64,000 nucleotides of DNA. Origin: Aurelia coerulea (lineage: Eukaryota; Cnidaria; Scyphozoa; Semaeostomeae; Ulmaridae). The notes beneath the pieces were generated by a model, which did no database searches, was not told the DNA's origin, and saw only the letters and a list, made by a program, of their open reading frames with translations. Below are positions 35,666 to 47,100 of this stretch, one piece after another (the first letter of the stretch is position 1; each line of letters starts with the position of its first letter). The translations under genes and the position numbers were made by a program. The stretch is taken from NCBI GenBank assembly GCA_039566865.1, contig CM076944.1, forward strand, positions 10,872,501 through 10,936,500, given 5' to 3'.

Positions 35666-35980
35666 TGTCTCGTTCAATTCCTACCCTGACCACCCCCCCC
35701 CCCCCGGGACACCACCGGGCATTTGCACGAAAAATATTCCCGGCCCCCGGGCATTTGACCGTAGATTTTTCCCCGGCCCCCGGGCATTTGAATAGCATTT
35801 GACTAGAACAGGAGCTTTTGCAATATACAGTAACTGGGAATATGGCATTTTCGCATTGCCCGGCCCCCGGGCATTTGACCACCGATTTTTCCCCGGCCCC
35901 CGGGCATTTCAGCAAGGAATTTTTGTTGACCCCCGGGCTGCCCGGGGGGGGGATGGTCAGGGTAGGATTTGAACGAGACA
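35666..35980. repeat. C/G-tract TIR element with internal repeats
   Basis: 315 bp. Ends TGTCTCGTTCAATTCCTACC and GGTAGGATTTGAACGAGACA pair, and TAA flanks both sides (35663-35665 and 35981-35983), as for PIF/Harbinger-type 3-bp targets. The interior repeats CCGGCCCCCGGGCATTTGA about four times in both orientations. This gives proline/glycine/cysteine-rich frames on both strands that are not genes. Confidence 0.6.
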
Positions 35981-36053
35981 TAAGACTCGCGTATATTTGA
36001 GATTTGTCTTGTAGAGAATAAGGACCCTCGCGCATTGTCGTGTCAGAGATTCC

Positions 36054-36841
36054 AAGGGTGGGCATGTAGGTATGGAGACAGTTGTCCTATGTATGTCCCA
36101 GAAATCGGTTTATTTTGTCCTTAATTTGACAATGTTTGTCCTCAAAACCAGGTTTTTTCATAGGCCTTTAAAACTAGTTTATTTTACACTACAAGTATGG
36201 ACGATCTATATTTTGCGATCTCTGTCCCCAAAAATGGGTTTCTTTCAATGTCTGAACCTGGACAATGCTGTCATCGGAATTGCTATGTCTGCATAATACG
36301 GACTTTTTTGTGAACTTCGAAGACAAAGCTTGTCTGACAATCCTTTGCCATTTCATTGAAAATAACGGTTTATTTCTCAAGTAATTCTGGACAAATCCCG
36401 AACAAAAACGTCACGTTTTGAAATAGTGTGTGCATATACGGCTTTTTTAAGCCTGAAAGAGGACAGACGTGGAACCACTTATACGGTTTGTCCAGATTAT
36501 TTCTTGTAATCTTGAGGAAAAGTTGAGGCAGATAGTTAAAAAACTGGTTTATTTTCAGAATAATTTGGACACAGGGGGAAACAGTTTTGCTAAGACTGGG
36601 TAGATTAAAGGTGTCTGGAGAGACAAAGGTGGAACCAAGATGGTGGGAGAAATGGGTGTTTGATGCAAACTTAGAGCTGAACGACTCTAGATTTAGCAAA
36701 AGTTTCCATTGCAAATGTCTGTCCCCCAAACCAGTCTTCGGTGGACAGTAGATCACATCAATTCTCCAGAAACTGGGTAGACTAATTTTTTTCTCGTGGA
36801 CATACATAGGACCATAAAAATTTCAGTACATGCCCACCCTT
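36054..36841. repeat. TIR element with 8-bp duplication (AAGGGTGGGCATGTA)
   Basis: 788 bp. Left end AAGGGTGGGCATGTA and right end TACATGCCCACCCTT are exact complements. A second inner pair (CCTATGTATGTCC / GGACATACATAGG) follows. GAGATTCC is duplicated at 36046-36053 and 36842-36849. An 8-bp TSD suggests hAT. The 145-codon minus frame inside (36370-36807) has no motif. Confidence 0.75.
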
Positions 36842-36928
36842 GAGATTCCGAATAATTTGATCAAGTGCTCTTTTTTCAGCCATTTCACAACCAATGAATT
36901 ATTGTATATTATACTGTTTTAACCTGTA

Positions 36929-37290
36929 CACGTATTTTTAATGAGAAACTGCCCATAAGAAACTCAACTCTCAGATCGCCAAAAAATTAAGAAACTCCAG
37001 TACTGGGAGAATATAAGTTAAGAAACTATTTGCTTTGATAAAGGAGATCTTTGACATATGTTTACTTTACTTTCGCTTGTTTCCTGTATCACATTACTCG
37101 TAAGGTACTTGAGTCATGTCTAAACATTGGAAAGACTTAAAAAACATTGTTTTGAAATGTTCACGAGTGCAGAAGTAGTGAACATGAAGATTGTTTTGGA
37201 ACCTATAAGAAACTCGTAAGAAACTTTGAGTACTCAAAATCTGATAATTTTAAGAAACTTCCAGTACTGGCCCAAATTCTCAGTTTCTTT
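36929..37290 (-). repeat. Family C MITE, copy 4
   Basis: Starts CACGTATTTTTAATGAG after TA at 36927-36928. The body matches 33885-34267. The right end is eroded (CAGTTTCTTTTTCCCTG). Confidence 0.65.
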
Positions 37291-37962
37291 TTCCCTGCTA
37301 AAAAAATGCGACAAAACCACATTATACTTCAGTCTTTTTGCTGTCAATTAAACTTTCTGGGTACTACGGTTCTCAAATCCCTTAACTTTTCCTTGGCGCA
37401 TTCGGTATAAAATAGAGTACAGTATCATTCACATCACTATGACTACACAGTAGGTCATTTCATCATTTCTCAGATCTGATGGCAGAGGGGTATAAAGCGA
37501 AGTTCAAAACATGGTTTAGATGAGATCACACAGGATAGTAGATGCACATTTCATCGCAGTTGAATTTACTTTTGTCAGTTTGTGCCTTTCTTCTAACGTT
37601 CCCACACCTTTGTGACATTTTTCGGCAAATCGCGTCATTCGCGAATCAAAGTCACAGGAACCCGTTATCAAAAGTACAAATACATTAGATCGAGATTTCC
37701 TTTTACTGCGTCATTTAAGCGACTTAACAGCCAGTAGAAGCTTCCTGAGCGGTTGAGAGAGTTGTCTTTATGCTATCAATTGCGAAACTGGCCAAACCTT
37801 CCACAGCTGAGCTGAATAAAGTAGCAGGTCTGCACTTGATAGCCTCCACTCCACTCAATGCTGAAGAATCTCGTTCGTTTTTTCAGAAAAGAAGTTGAGA
37901 AATAGTATATTTGATGTAACATACAGCCACTTCTATGATTACAACCCTTATCGAAGGGTGTA
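37291..37962. other. Intergenic, nothing recognised
   Basis: No motif or repeat signature. Confidence 0.4.
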
Positions 37963-38345
37963 TACGTATTTTTATATAAAAAACTAAGAAGTTGAGCCAG
38001 TACTGAAAGTTTCTTATATTCGTCTTATTGTGAGAACTCTGAGACTCTTGTCTTACGAGTTTCCGAACGGAACGGTCCTATAATAATATTCTTTTCATTG
38101 CCTATGTCATGAACTTTTCGATACGAAGTTTGTCAGGCCTTTCCAATTTTAGACTTGGCACAAGTACCCTCCGAGTACAGTAAGGTGATACAGGAAACAA
38201 GTGAAAACAAAGTTAATTAAGCTATGCTTGGGATTTCTTTTGTTAGAACAAAAAGTGTTCTTAAGTTATCTTTTGGCAGTGAGATTTTTTTCACGATCTG
38301 AGAGTGGAGTTCCTAAAGACCGGTTCCTTATAAGAGAAATTACAT
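37963..38345 (+). repeat. Family C MITE, reversed diverged copy
   Basis: The sequence is the reverse complement of the 33885/36929 type (GAGCCAGTACTGAAAGTTTC, then CCTTTCCAATTTTAGAC). Ends are TATACGTATTTTTATATAAA and CTTATAAGAGAAATTACATG. The 63-codon frame here is chance. Confidence 0.55.
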
Positions 38346-39278
38346 GTACGGTAAAGTGGGTAAAAGGAAGGGCAGTTGTGAATATGTTATAATCAAATTC
38401 ATCAGAAAAATAACAACACACATGAGTCAGTCACAGTATCGTAGGTTTATGTCAAGACAAGTCCCCACATGTGGCGTTGGCTTTTGGTTCGAATTTAAAC
38501 ACTGAGTTTAGATTCGTTCGATTTCTATTCCATCTTGATAACACCAAAAGTATCCTGGTATAGGTTATTAAACACGCGATGGATTAGGCCGTCGGGTACA
38601 ATCGTGTTTTTCAAAATATTTGCAATCAGTCGCCACTGGGTAAACTGAACAGGATGCGGAAACAAACAAAAACGAAGTCTGAATAGGCGCCTGAATCGGC
38701 AGAAGAAGCTTTATCCGGAAATTGCAATGAAATCAAACATTGCACAGCCCTCGCAACTTCTCAAAAGAAAAGTTTCCTTTGCATGATGTCATTGGAAATA
38801 GCAGAAATGATAATGGGTTGACTTTACTCTGGGTCAACCTTACCGATAGATTCTCCCACGGGCAAATTGTTGAATATTGTGTTTGATGACCAACAAGTCT
38901 CGACTTTTAAAATGAAGTGAAGGGAAAAACATGCAATCTATTTACAGCAGACGTGAGATATGCGCAGTTGCTGTGCGAAATCGCCTACAAAGAAGTCTTA
39001 AAATGTGATGTTTTTTTTACCAAGGAAGAGATTCAAGTTTAAATTATAACGAAGGAAGGAATCTTGAAAATTTGGAAAATTAGCATACTGTATGTAATGC
39101 TCTGCAAATCACATGGTGGAGACTTGTTTGTAATTTTTACGTTTTCTCTCTCCCTCGACCAGTTCATTTGCAGAGCCTTGCAAATACGTTTTCTACATTA
39201 TTCTTCGTAGATATTTGTAACACTACTTCATGCAAGCACAGACATCGAGTCTTTGCAAAATCCTGAAATTACGGCAGA
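38346..39278. other. Intergenic, nothing recognised
   Basis: No reading frame above chance and no TIR pair seen. Confidence 0.45.
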
Positions 39279-39761
39279 TACACTCATTTTTTTTATAAGA
39301 AACCGCTTATAAAGAAACGGTGTAGGCTCAATTATTCAAAAGTTAAGAAACAACCCTACCTGAATTGAAAAAGCTAAGAAACTTTTGTAATTAACGATTT
39401 CAATTTTCCTATCTCACTTAAACCGCTTAAACAATTTTTGACAGTGTACAGTTATAGCAACTGTTTAGACTTTCTTTTGAGTACCAATTATGTTATTTAC
39501 TTGTTTGGAGATCTTACTAAGTAATTTGGGAGCCCTTTAGGGGTCAGTCATTTATAACTCTGGGTACCGGGGTGGGCTAGAATTCCTAAACTAGCTAAAA
39601 GTTTGTATACCCCTTTCAATTTTCCCTAAAAAGTTTCGAGCCCCATTGGAAAATTAGAAAAAATTTCATACCCTACAATTGGCCATCTATCAAACTATTT
39701 TCAGATAACCACATCACAAGAAGTTCTGTTTTTTTAGAAGAGATAAAAAATAGGAAAGGTA

Positions 39762-40788
39762 CCGTGGCTGATTTGGAAAATATGCCGCTATTTTCGAAAA
39801 ACGCGGCAAAAATTGCGGTGAAATGTGCGGCCGCACGTTATAAAACGCGGCCCCACATTGTAACATGCGGCCGCACGTTGCAAGATGTGGCCGCATATAT
39901 AATCTTAATAGTTTGTAGTTTTAGTCCGGAGTTTATACATGTGGTCGGTATTTCATCAAGTTGGGGCATATAAGATACGGCAAAAATGGCGGTGAAATGT
40001 GCGGCAACACATTATAAAGTGCGGCCGCATCATATAATGTGCGGCCACATTTTACAATGTGTGGCCGCATACTTTACCGCCAATTTTGCCGAGTTTTGTC
40101 GATCCAATTTTCAGTTTCCCGCCGGTAATCTTAAACTGCTTGCAGAAACGCTACACCACGCAGTTCTTTGGGCAAATTTTGAAATGTAATAAACTTGACA
40201 ATCCCAATCAAATGCATAGATAAAAGCTGACGGGTGTAGCCGAATGGGACGATACAAGATTTCTATGAGAAGAAAATTACTTCTGCAGGACTTAAGAGAT
40301 TGCTTGCAAACAACGCCATGATTTCTGTTAGACGTCTTTAAGATTTCCAGGCAGAAATATGCATATGTCCCCCATCTATGGAAACAATGAACAAACGTAC
40401 TCGGTTAATTTAGCAAGGCAATGACATCAAAATTATGTCTTATCAAACATCAGGCAGGGGTTCCCTTCCTTTCACAAATGCTTTCTGTCTGCTCTCAGGC
40501 TTTTTATATTTCTTTAAAAGACACAGCTCCATAGAACGCATTCTTTAAATTACTGACTGCACAACACAAGGAAATACCTTATCTGAGGTACTTTGCAGAC
40601 CACGAGGGACAAATTCTTCGTTGAAAAGTGCGGCCGCATTTTTACAAAAACGCGGCTAAAATCACGGTAAAACATGCGGCCGCATGTTACAATGTGGGGC
40701 CGCGTTTTATAACATGCTGCCGCACATTTCACAGTAATTTTTGCCGCGTTTTTCGAAAATAGCGGCATATTTTCCAAATCAGCCACGG
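39762..40788. repeat. TIR element rich in GCGGCCGC palindromes
   Basis: 1027 bp with ~115-bp TIRs differing at only a few positions (start CCGTGGCTGATTTGGAAAAT), flanked by TA at 39760-39761 and 40789-40790. The TIRs and the block at 39975-40085 repeat words such as TGCGGCCGCA and GTGCGGCC spaced ~20 bp apart. The interior otherwise resembles the host AT-rich sequence. No transposase. Confidence 0.75.
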
Positions 40789-40900
40789 TAGAAAGGCAAT
40801 GCCATTTGAACTCAATGAAGTACTACCATGGAAGGCCAATGAGCTGGAATTTTATACAACTGTAATGGGGTACAATGGATGATTTGAAGTCTGTCATTAA

Positions 40901-41796
40901 CCCTATTTGTACTTGGGGGGGGGGCGTTTTTCGCCCCCCCCCCTACCAGGCTTTGCTGCGTTACGCTAAAACGACAAGAGATATAACCACCAGTTTTGGT
41001 GACTTTTACTCAAATTTCATAGGCAATTAAATTCTTAACATTTCATTGTTCTACCACTGATCATGTGACCACAGTAATACCATATTTGGAGATTAGTCAA
41101 CAAAAAAAAAGCTTAAAATGTCCGTAGTTTTCGTGTCGTTTGCTTGATCGATCTCAAACATGCACCATTCGATTGCATTTGATGAGTACTTTCATTTGAT
41201 ATATAATGTTTTCCTATTTGCTGATGTCAGCAAAATTCAATATCTATGACGTCATTCACATTTATGACGTCATTTACCTAATAAATAAGTGTCAAATATA
41301 AATGTTTTAGTCTAATTTGCTTCATCTTATTAATTTGATTCATTTTGAGTCTATATTTACCAGATAAAAGGGTAGGACTGGCAAAAACCTGCGATGAAAG
41401 TAAATGCATGCAACAAAAGGCTAATTTAAGGCTAATTGTGCTAAAAGTAGAATCTAAAAAATTTTGCAAAGTATGTATTTTTGAACTATGACATGTTTCC
41501 TACTATTTGAAACAAATTTGGAGAAAATCAGTTGAGTGGTTGATTAAATAGAATTTTTCTGGTTAAGAAGGTATAAATTTGCCAATTTTCGTCAGTTTTT
41601 CGGTTGCCTAGCAACGAATCACGTGAATTATTAATTGTCATTGTTATATTTGAATAGCCAATTGTCTAAAGAACAATAAGGGTAAGTCTTATTGTTATAT
41701 CTTTTGTAGTTTTGGAGAAAAAGAGGGGGGGGCGAAAAACGCCCCCTGGCCCCCCCCAGTATAAAATACCTAAAAAATCGCCCAGTACAGATAGGG
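40901..41796. repeat. piggyBac-like MITE copy 2
   Basis: 896 bp between TTAA at 40897-40900 and 41797-41800. Ends CCCTATTTGTACTTGGG and ACAGATAGGG. The G-tract hairpins at both ends and the interior (TGATCATGTGACCAC, CATATTTGGAGA) match copy 1. Confidence 0.75.
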
Positions 41797-42173
41797 TTAA
41801 GCTAGCTAGCTAGGGTTGCAGTTGTGCGAAGATATGGTATTCCATAGGCCTTATTGCATCATTGCAATAATTTTCTAAGGAATCTACCATGGAAGTTTTC
41901 GTACCCCTTCTAAAATTTCGAAAAAAATTTCCATACCCCCCATTTTCACTGGAATAGTTTTCATACCCCAACCAATTCTAACCCGCCCCGGTACCCAGAG
42001 TTATAAATGACTGACCCCTTAGACAGAGCAAAATTAACTCTTCACTTCCGGCATTAAAGTATAAGAAACACACAAGAAACTTTTGCTAGGAAAATGGCCC
42101 AAAATGTAAGAAACTGCCTACCAGCACCGGACCTTAGTTTCTTATAAAAAAAATGAGTGTATTTTAGGAATTA

Positions 42174-42329
42174 CAGGGCCGTAGGAAGAAGCTTCGGATG
42201 GGGGGGGCAATTGTTCTTGAAACAATAGAGAACAATACATCTAATAAATTCGTGTGACGTAGCACAAATGTTTTCAAAATTATTGGGGGCTTGAACCCCA
42301 CCTGCCCCCCCCCGCTTCCTACGGGTCTG
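42174..42329. repeat. hAT-like MITE, copy 3
   Basis: 156 bp. Ends CAGGGCCGTAGGAAGAAGC and GCTTCCTACGGGTCTG. An exact 8-bp duplication AGGAATTA lies at 42166-42173 and 42330-42337. G-tract near the left end, C-tract near the right. Confidence 0.8.
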
Positions 42330-42337
42330 AGGAATTA

Positions 42338-42666
42338 CAAAAGTTTCTTAGTTCTTTAAATTTAGGTATGGTTATTTCTTGACTTTTGAAAAATCGAGCC
42401 TACCGTTTCTTATAAAATGTTTCTTATAAAAAAATTACAGTTACTGGGAAAAATATATTATGAAACTGTTTATTTTGATAAAGGAATCCCAAGCATATTT
42501 TTACGTTATTTTCACTTGAAAGGTACTCGAGTAATGTCTCAACATTTGAAAAGACTTCAAAAGACTTCAAAGAGCTTTGATTCGACATGTTCAGGATAGC
42601 AAAGGGTATAAACGTGGAGGTTATTATGGAATCTTTAAAAAATTCATAAGAGATTTTGAGTATTGA
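42338..42666 (+). repeat. Fragments of family A (42338-42430) and family C (42425-42666)
   Basis: The first part matches the right end of family A (AAATCGAGCCTACCGTTTCT). The second matches the middle of family C (ACTGGGAAAAATATATTATG, GATAAAGGAATCC) and stops abruptly at 42666, where the CACTA terminus begins. The missing half of the family C copy was not found further right. Confidence 0.6.
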
Positions 42667-43380
42667 CACTGCAAGAAATATACGAATTTCTCCATGGTGT
42701 TTAACTTGGGAAACTTCAACATTTCCAGCTAGTTTCCCAATTGGAAATTAACACTCTTAGTTTTCGCTGCAGTTCTCATAATGGTAATTGTACACCTCTG
42801 ATTTACCATAAATTTCCAATGATTGAAATTAACACTACGAATTTCTCTATGGTGTTTAACTTGGGAAACTTCAACATTTCCAACTAGTTTCCCGTTTGGA
42901 AATTAACACTCTTAGTTTAGCTGCAGTTCTCATAATGGTAATTGTACACCTCTGATTTACCGTAAATTTCCAATGATTGAAATTAACACTACGAATTTCT
43001 CTATGGTGTTTAACTTGGGAAACTTCAACATTTCCAACTAGTTTCCCGTTTGGAAATTAACACTCTTAGTTTAGCTGCAGTTCTCATAATGGTAATTGTA
43101 CACCTCTGATTTACCATAAATTTCCAATAATTGAAATTAACACCACGAATTTCTCTAAGGTGTTTAACTTGGGAAACTTCAACATTTCCAATTAGTTTCC
43201 CGATTGGAAATTAACACTCTTGGTTTCGTAATGGTAATTGTACACCTCTGATTTACCGTAAATTTCCAATCATTGAAATTAACACCCCAAATGTCTCTAT
43301 GGTGTTTAACTTGGGAAACTTCAACATTTCCAACTAGATTTCCAATGATTGAAATTAACGCCTCTTATTTCCCCTTAGTA
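42667..43380. repeat. CACTA element terminus and ~154-bp subterminal tandem repeats
   Basis: CACTGCAAGAAATATACGAA at 42667 has the CACTA-type start. Behind it the same block begins at 42682, 42837, 42991, 43145 and 43287 (spacing 155, 154, 154, 142). Each unit holds TTTAACTTGGGAAACTTCAA, TTTCCAATGATTGAAATTAA and GGTAATTGTACACCTCTGA. Tandem subterminal repeats are where CACTA transposases bind, and the transposase gene lies 760 bp further in, pointing towards this end. No matching right terminus was seen in the window. Confidence 0.7.
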
Positions 43381-43837
43381 TTTTTCGCTGTTGAAACTAC
43401 GAGTTTCCAACAGTTTTCCAAAATCAAAATTGATATCTAGAATTCCTTATTATACAAAGTGCATCATTTTGAATGAATTTTCCAATGTTACAATTACAGT
43501 ATCATCTCGTATCTTTTGATGCATTGCCATAAATTATCAAAAGTGAAATCTTTGACCAATTTTCAGGGACCATGGAGCAGTTTTAATATGGAGGGGCTGA
43601 AGTGTGAGCGAAGTGAGTAACACGTGGGTCCGGGGGACGAGCCCCCGGAATATTCTTAGAGACCATACCCTTTATAACGCTGGAGAACACGCCCTTCCAT
43701 GAAAACAAAGGCCTTAATATTTACGATTTGCCGTTGAGAAGAAGTCGATTCTCATTCAAAGAGAAAGTTCTATTCAGAAAAATGAATCAAATATAGCTGA
43801 CATGCTTCAGAAGAAAATACAAAATGCAAATCATGCA

Positions 43838-43843
43838 TTTATT
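43838..43843 (-). terminator. Poly(A) signal for the transposase gene
   Basis: AATAAA on the minus strand (TTTATT on plus), about 300 bases after the transposase stop codon. Confidence 0.4.
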
Positions 43844-43954
43844 TCAAAATATTAGGATTCGATATTTATAGGTTAAGTTGTAGATTTTAAAGTAAATCGC
43901 ACATTTTCAAAGAATTTCGTCCCTTGTCAAGCAAGGTCGATTCGAAGGAATCTA

Positions 43955-44118
43955 TAATAGACGATTATGCTAAAGATGGTGACAAGGACCATTTTCCCAA
44001 GATGTATTGCATTCTTTAATCGAATTTTCCTAGAATCGTTAAGGGCTCGCAATTAGAACGCAATGCATCTTGGTAAAAAGTTCCTCGCCGTCATCTTTAG
44101 CGTAATCGTCTATTCTGA
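43955..44118. repeat. Inverted repeat in the transposase 3' flank
   Basis: Arms 43955-44015 and 44055-44118 pair with ~80% identity (ATAGACGATTATGCTAAAGA against its complement near 44095). It could be a separate MITE or part of the CACTA element's 3' untranslated region. No duplication was found. Confidence 0.5.
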
Positions 44119-44142
44119 CCTATCAAGGAATCAACTTGAATT

Positions 44143-47100
44143 TCAAATTACAAACAGTACGACGTCACACTCTCTGATGTTGCTTCTTACATTGTTAGCG
44201 GTACGAAGCGGTTCAAAAAAAGCCTTCGCCTTCGTAACACAACACTTCCTTTGTACAAAGTTTATTGGGACAAAGCAAGGAGCTTCTCTCTCCGTAGACC
44301 ATAATGTCAAAGGGCATCTCCGGCCATGCCGAAATCTGTAAGGATGTTCTTTGAAAAATTCCAGTTTCAAGACCATAAACTCTGCTGCAGGATCCTCCTC
44401 CGAACTGAATTTCACATCAATTTGGAGAATGGCTGTAACTACTGCAGGACACTTCTCGATTCTATTTTGGCCAAATATTCCTGCAATAACAAATTGGTCA
44501 TTTGTGCTTCCAGCTCTATAGTTGCTTATGCAAATGATTTCTCTTCCTAATACTACCTTGTTGTAGGATTTGACAAATTTTGCCATATGTACCAGTCTTT
44601 TCTCGGGATAAAGTTTTTGAAATATATTTGAGATTTGTAAAACTTCGTCACCAGATAGCACATCGAGTTTAGGCACAGAAGCTTGTGTGTGAAGCACCTC
44701 TGTCACATCATCCCCTTCGATAATTTCTTTCCGCCGTATTGCATCTAGTTTCGACGTTGCAGATGTCATTTTCTCGCCAGAAGCAGCAAGATTGAAATTG
44801 CTGAGAGGAGGGAGGTTTTCTGCTTCGATTTGTTCGTATGATGAAATTATGCGCTGGGCATCTATGAATTTTCGCATCATTGTGATAGTAATAGATCGGT
44901 TATTTGTATGGTATGATCCAAGTACCCCATTGTACCTTTCAAAAGAGAATGCCCAGAACCCATACACAGGACCGAAATATTGGACACAATCTTTTAAATG
45001 CAAGTGCATGTGCATGTTTGGTGTGCAGAATTCCTTACCAAGGATCTCTTCGAATTTTTTACAGAACATTGTCAGGAGATCATGGGCATCATCGATTTCA
45101 CGCCCAGTTATCGATGTTTGGATCAAAGATGCACACGCACGTACGAACATCTGCCACATATTGAAATGGCTTCTTGGGAGCAAATCTTTGAGGCAGTAAA
45201 GGGAATAAACGAGAACCCAGTTTTTCCATTCTTCTGCTTTCATCGTTTTGTAGAGGCTCATTGATCTGCATGTCCTTCCCATACCGGACATTTTTCCCAT
45301 TTCATCCACGAGCTTGTCAATCGTTGATAATCTATCGTCATCGAGAACTCCTGTATCTAGCCATACGCGGAAGACATGTTTTGCAGTTCCCAACAGTAAA
45401 TTGTGCATAGGATCAACAACATGAAAAATGATTGGATCGAAATAAGGTAGGCGAAAAAACTCACTGTAGCGTGCACCAAACCTTGACTCAAGATGACTTT
45501 GCTCAGTTTTTGTCTTTGCGTTCAGCGTCTCCATAGCGGATTTTTTATGTTGGTCACCAGTTCTCGGCTCCCAGTCTCTCATTTCAAAACCAGAATAGTC
45601 TGGCTTAGCACCAAAACCTTGACGACTAAATTCTTTGAGGCATTTGCTGCAACCTTGAATGAAAAAAAGGCCATGATAGACACGTTATTGGAAATAGGCA
45701 GTAATAGCAACATCGATTAGCACAATTTTTAGGAATTAGAATATGACTTGCAAGATTGATTCTTCAAAGGTTCCACAACTTGCTAACGATTGGATGGAAT
45801 GTTATCGAATGTTGAATTACAGAACATTTCAATGTTATATTAGTTTTAAAGGATACATAAATATCAAAAATTAGCTGGAAATAATAGTATTGAGCAAGAT
45901 TTTGCACGAATCTAAACTCTCAAAGTCCATTAAATTTGAAAAAATAATAGAATAAATGATTAATCGGATCCATTAAAGTTTTTCACAAAAGATACTTTTT
46001 ATGTCACGACAAAAAGAATTACCTCCGTCAAAATCAATATCTTTATCATCATGTAGATACAAGTTTCGAATATGGGTGATTGTTACATCAATTTTGATTT
46101 TCAAGCTACCAAGATGTTCTTTCGTCCCCGTATATGTATCCATCAGAGATTTACAAATTGCACATTATGATCTACAGGTCTCTAGCCTTAATTGATCTTG
46201 TTAGTTTTTGAAACAAATTTATTTTGATTCAAGCATCATTTTGTCCGAGAAAGCCTACCGACAAATTCAACATAGATGTGAATGAGTGAAAGGTTATCAG
46301 GGAATGCAATGCAATGATAAATTCGTTATAAGAGATGTAAAAGAACTGGGAGTGAAAATGGATTCATTTGATTGATAGATACCTTTTTCTGCATTATATG
46401 ACATGAATCCACAGCATTTTCTCGTTGCTGGCAGGTCAGATGCTACACATATCAACACTAAGCGATACAGAGCTTCTTCGCCATTCTCAGAAATGTAAAC
46501 TCCTTTCCAAAATGAAAGCAATTCATTCACTAATGGCTTTAGATACGAGTTCACATTTAGCTGTGGCTCATTGGGGCCAGGAATTAATCCAACCAACAGC
46601 ACATTTTCTTTTTTGTACCTAATTTCTCGCGGCAAATTCAGCAACACCATATATAAAGCTCCAACGGAATGCTCACTCGTATCAAATGGCTGAAACCAGT
46701 CTATATTGAAGATCGTAGCTAGGTTGCGTTTGTCATGAAAATATGGCGCACCATTGATATCTTTTAATTGACTCCACAACTTTCCATCGTACACGTCATA
46801 GTATCCATCCTCGTTGGTCAAAATGTCTCTTGAAAGTGCTTTGCGAATTTCTTCCCTTTGCAATAATCTTTGAAGTGAAACTCGCAGACTTTGATAGCTA
46901 AATATTTTGTATGGATACAATGACTGCCTCTTTCCATCACCACTCACCACTGTCTTCATCAAAGGTGCTCCACATGGTACTCTCATCCTTTCCTGGGTGT
47001 GGTTTGGAAATCGCACATAGTCACAAAGGTTGCTTTGTTTTTTCCCATTTTTGTTTTCAAAAGCTTTATCATAAGTAAATACTTTGTGACATTTAGGACA

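Larger units (their letters stand above)
39540..42018. mobile_element. 2.5-kb PIF/Harbinger-like non-autonomous element
   Basis: Ends GGGGTCAGTCATTTATAACT... and its complement ...TTATAAATGACTGACCCC run on for ~37 bp with one or two mismatches. TTA is duplicated (39537-39539 and 42019-42021), and other family A copies show the empty site. TTA/TAA targets with G-rich ends fit PIF/Harbinger. It has no transposase; its length comes mainly from two further insertions (39762-40788 and 40901-41796). A solitary copy of its end lies at ~20667. Confidence 0.75.
39281..42159 (-). repeat. Family A MITE, copy 3 (outer shell of a nest)
   Basis: CACTCATTTTTTTTATAAG at the left and CTTATAAAAAAAATGAGTG at the right, with TA at 39279-39280 and 42160-42161. 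Without the 39540-42018 insertion it is a ~400-bp family A element in reverse orientation, with the usual internal words (GGACCTTAGTTTC, AACTCTTCACTTCCGGC). TTA is duplicated where the insertion entered. Confidence 0.85.

Noticed and set aside
35640..36065. 141-codon minus-strand frame rich in Cys, Pro, Gly
   Set aside because: It is produced by repeated CCGGCCCCCGGGCATTTGA units of a TIR element; the opposite strand is open as well.
42667..43380. Independent satellite DNA
   Set aside because: The array starts directly at a CACTG terminus and faces a CACTA transposase gene, so subterminal repeats are more likely, though a satellite is not excluded.
44792..45264. Three plus-strand frames of 86-135 codons
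   Set aside because: They lie antisense to the transposase exon, which has clear family motifs.
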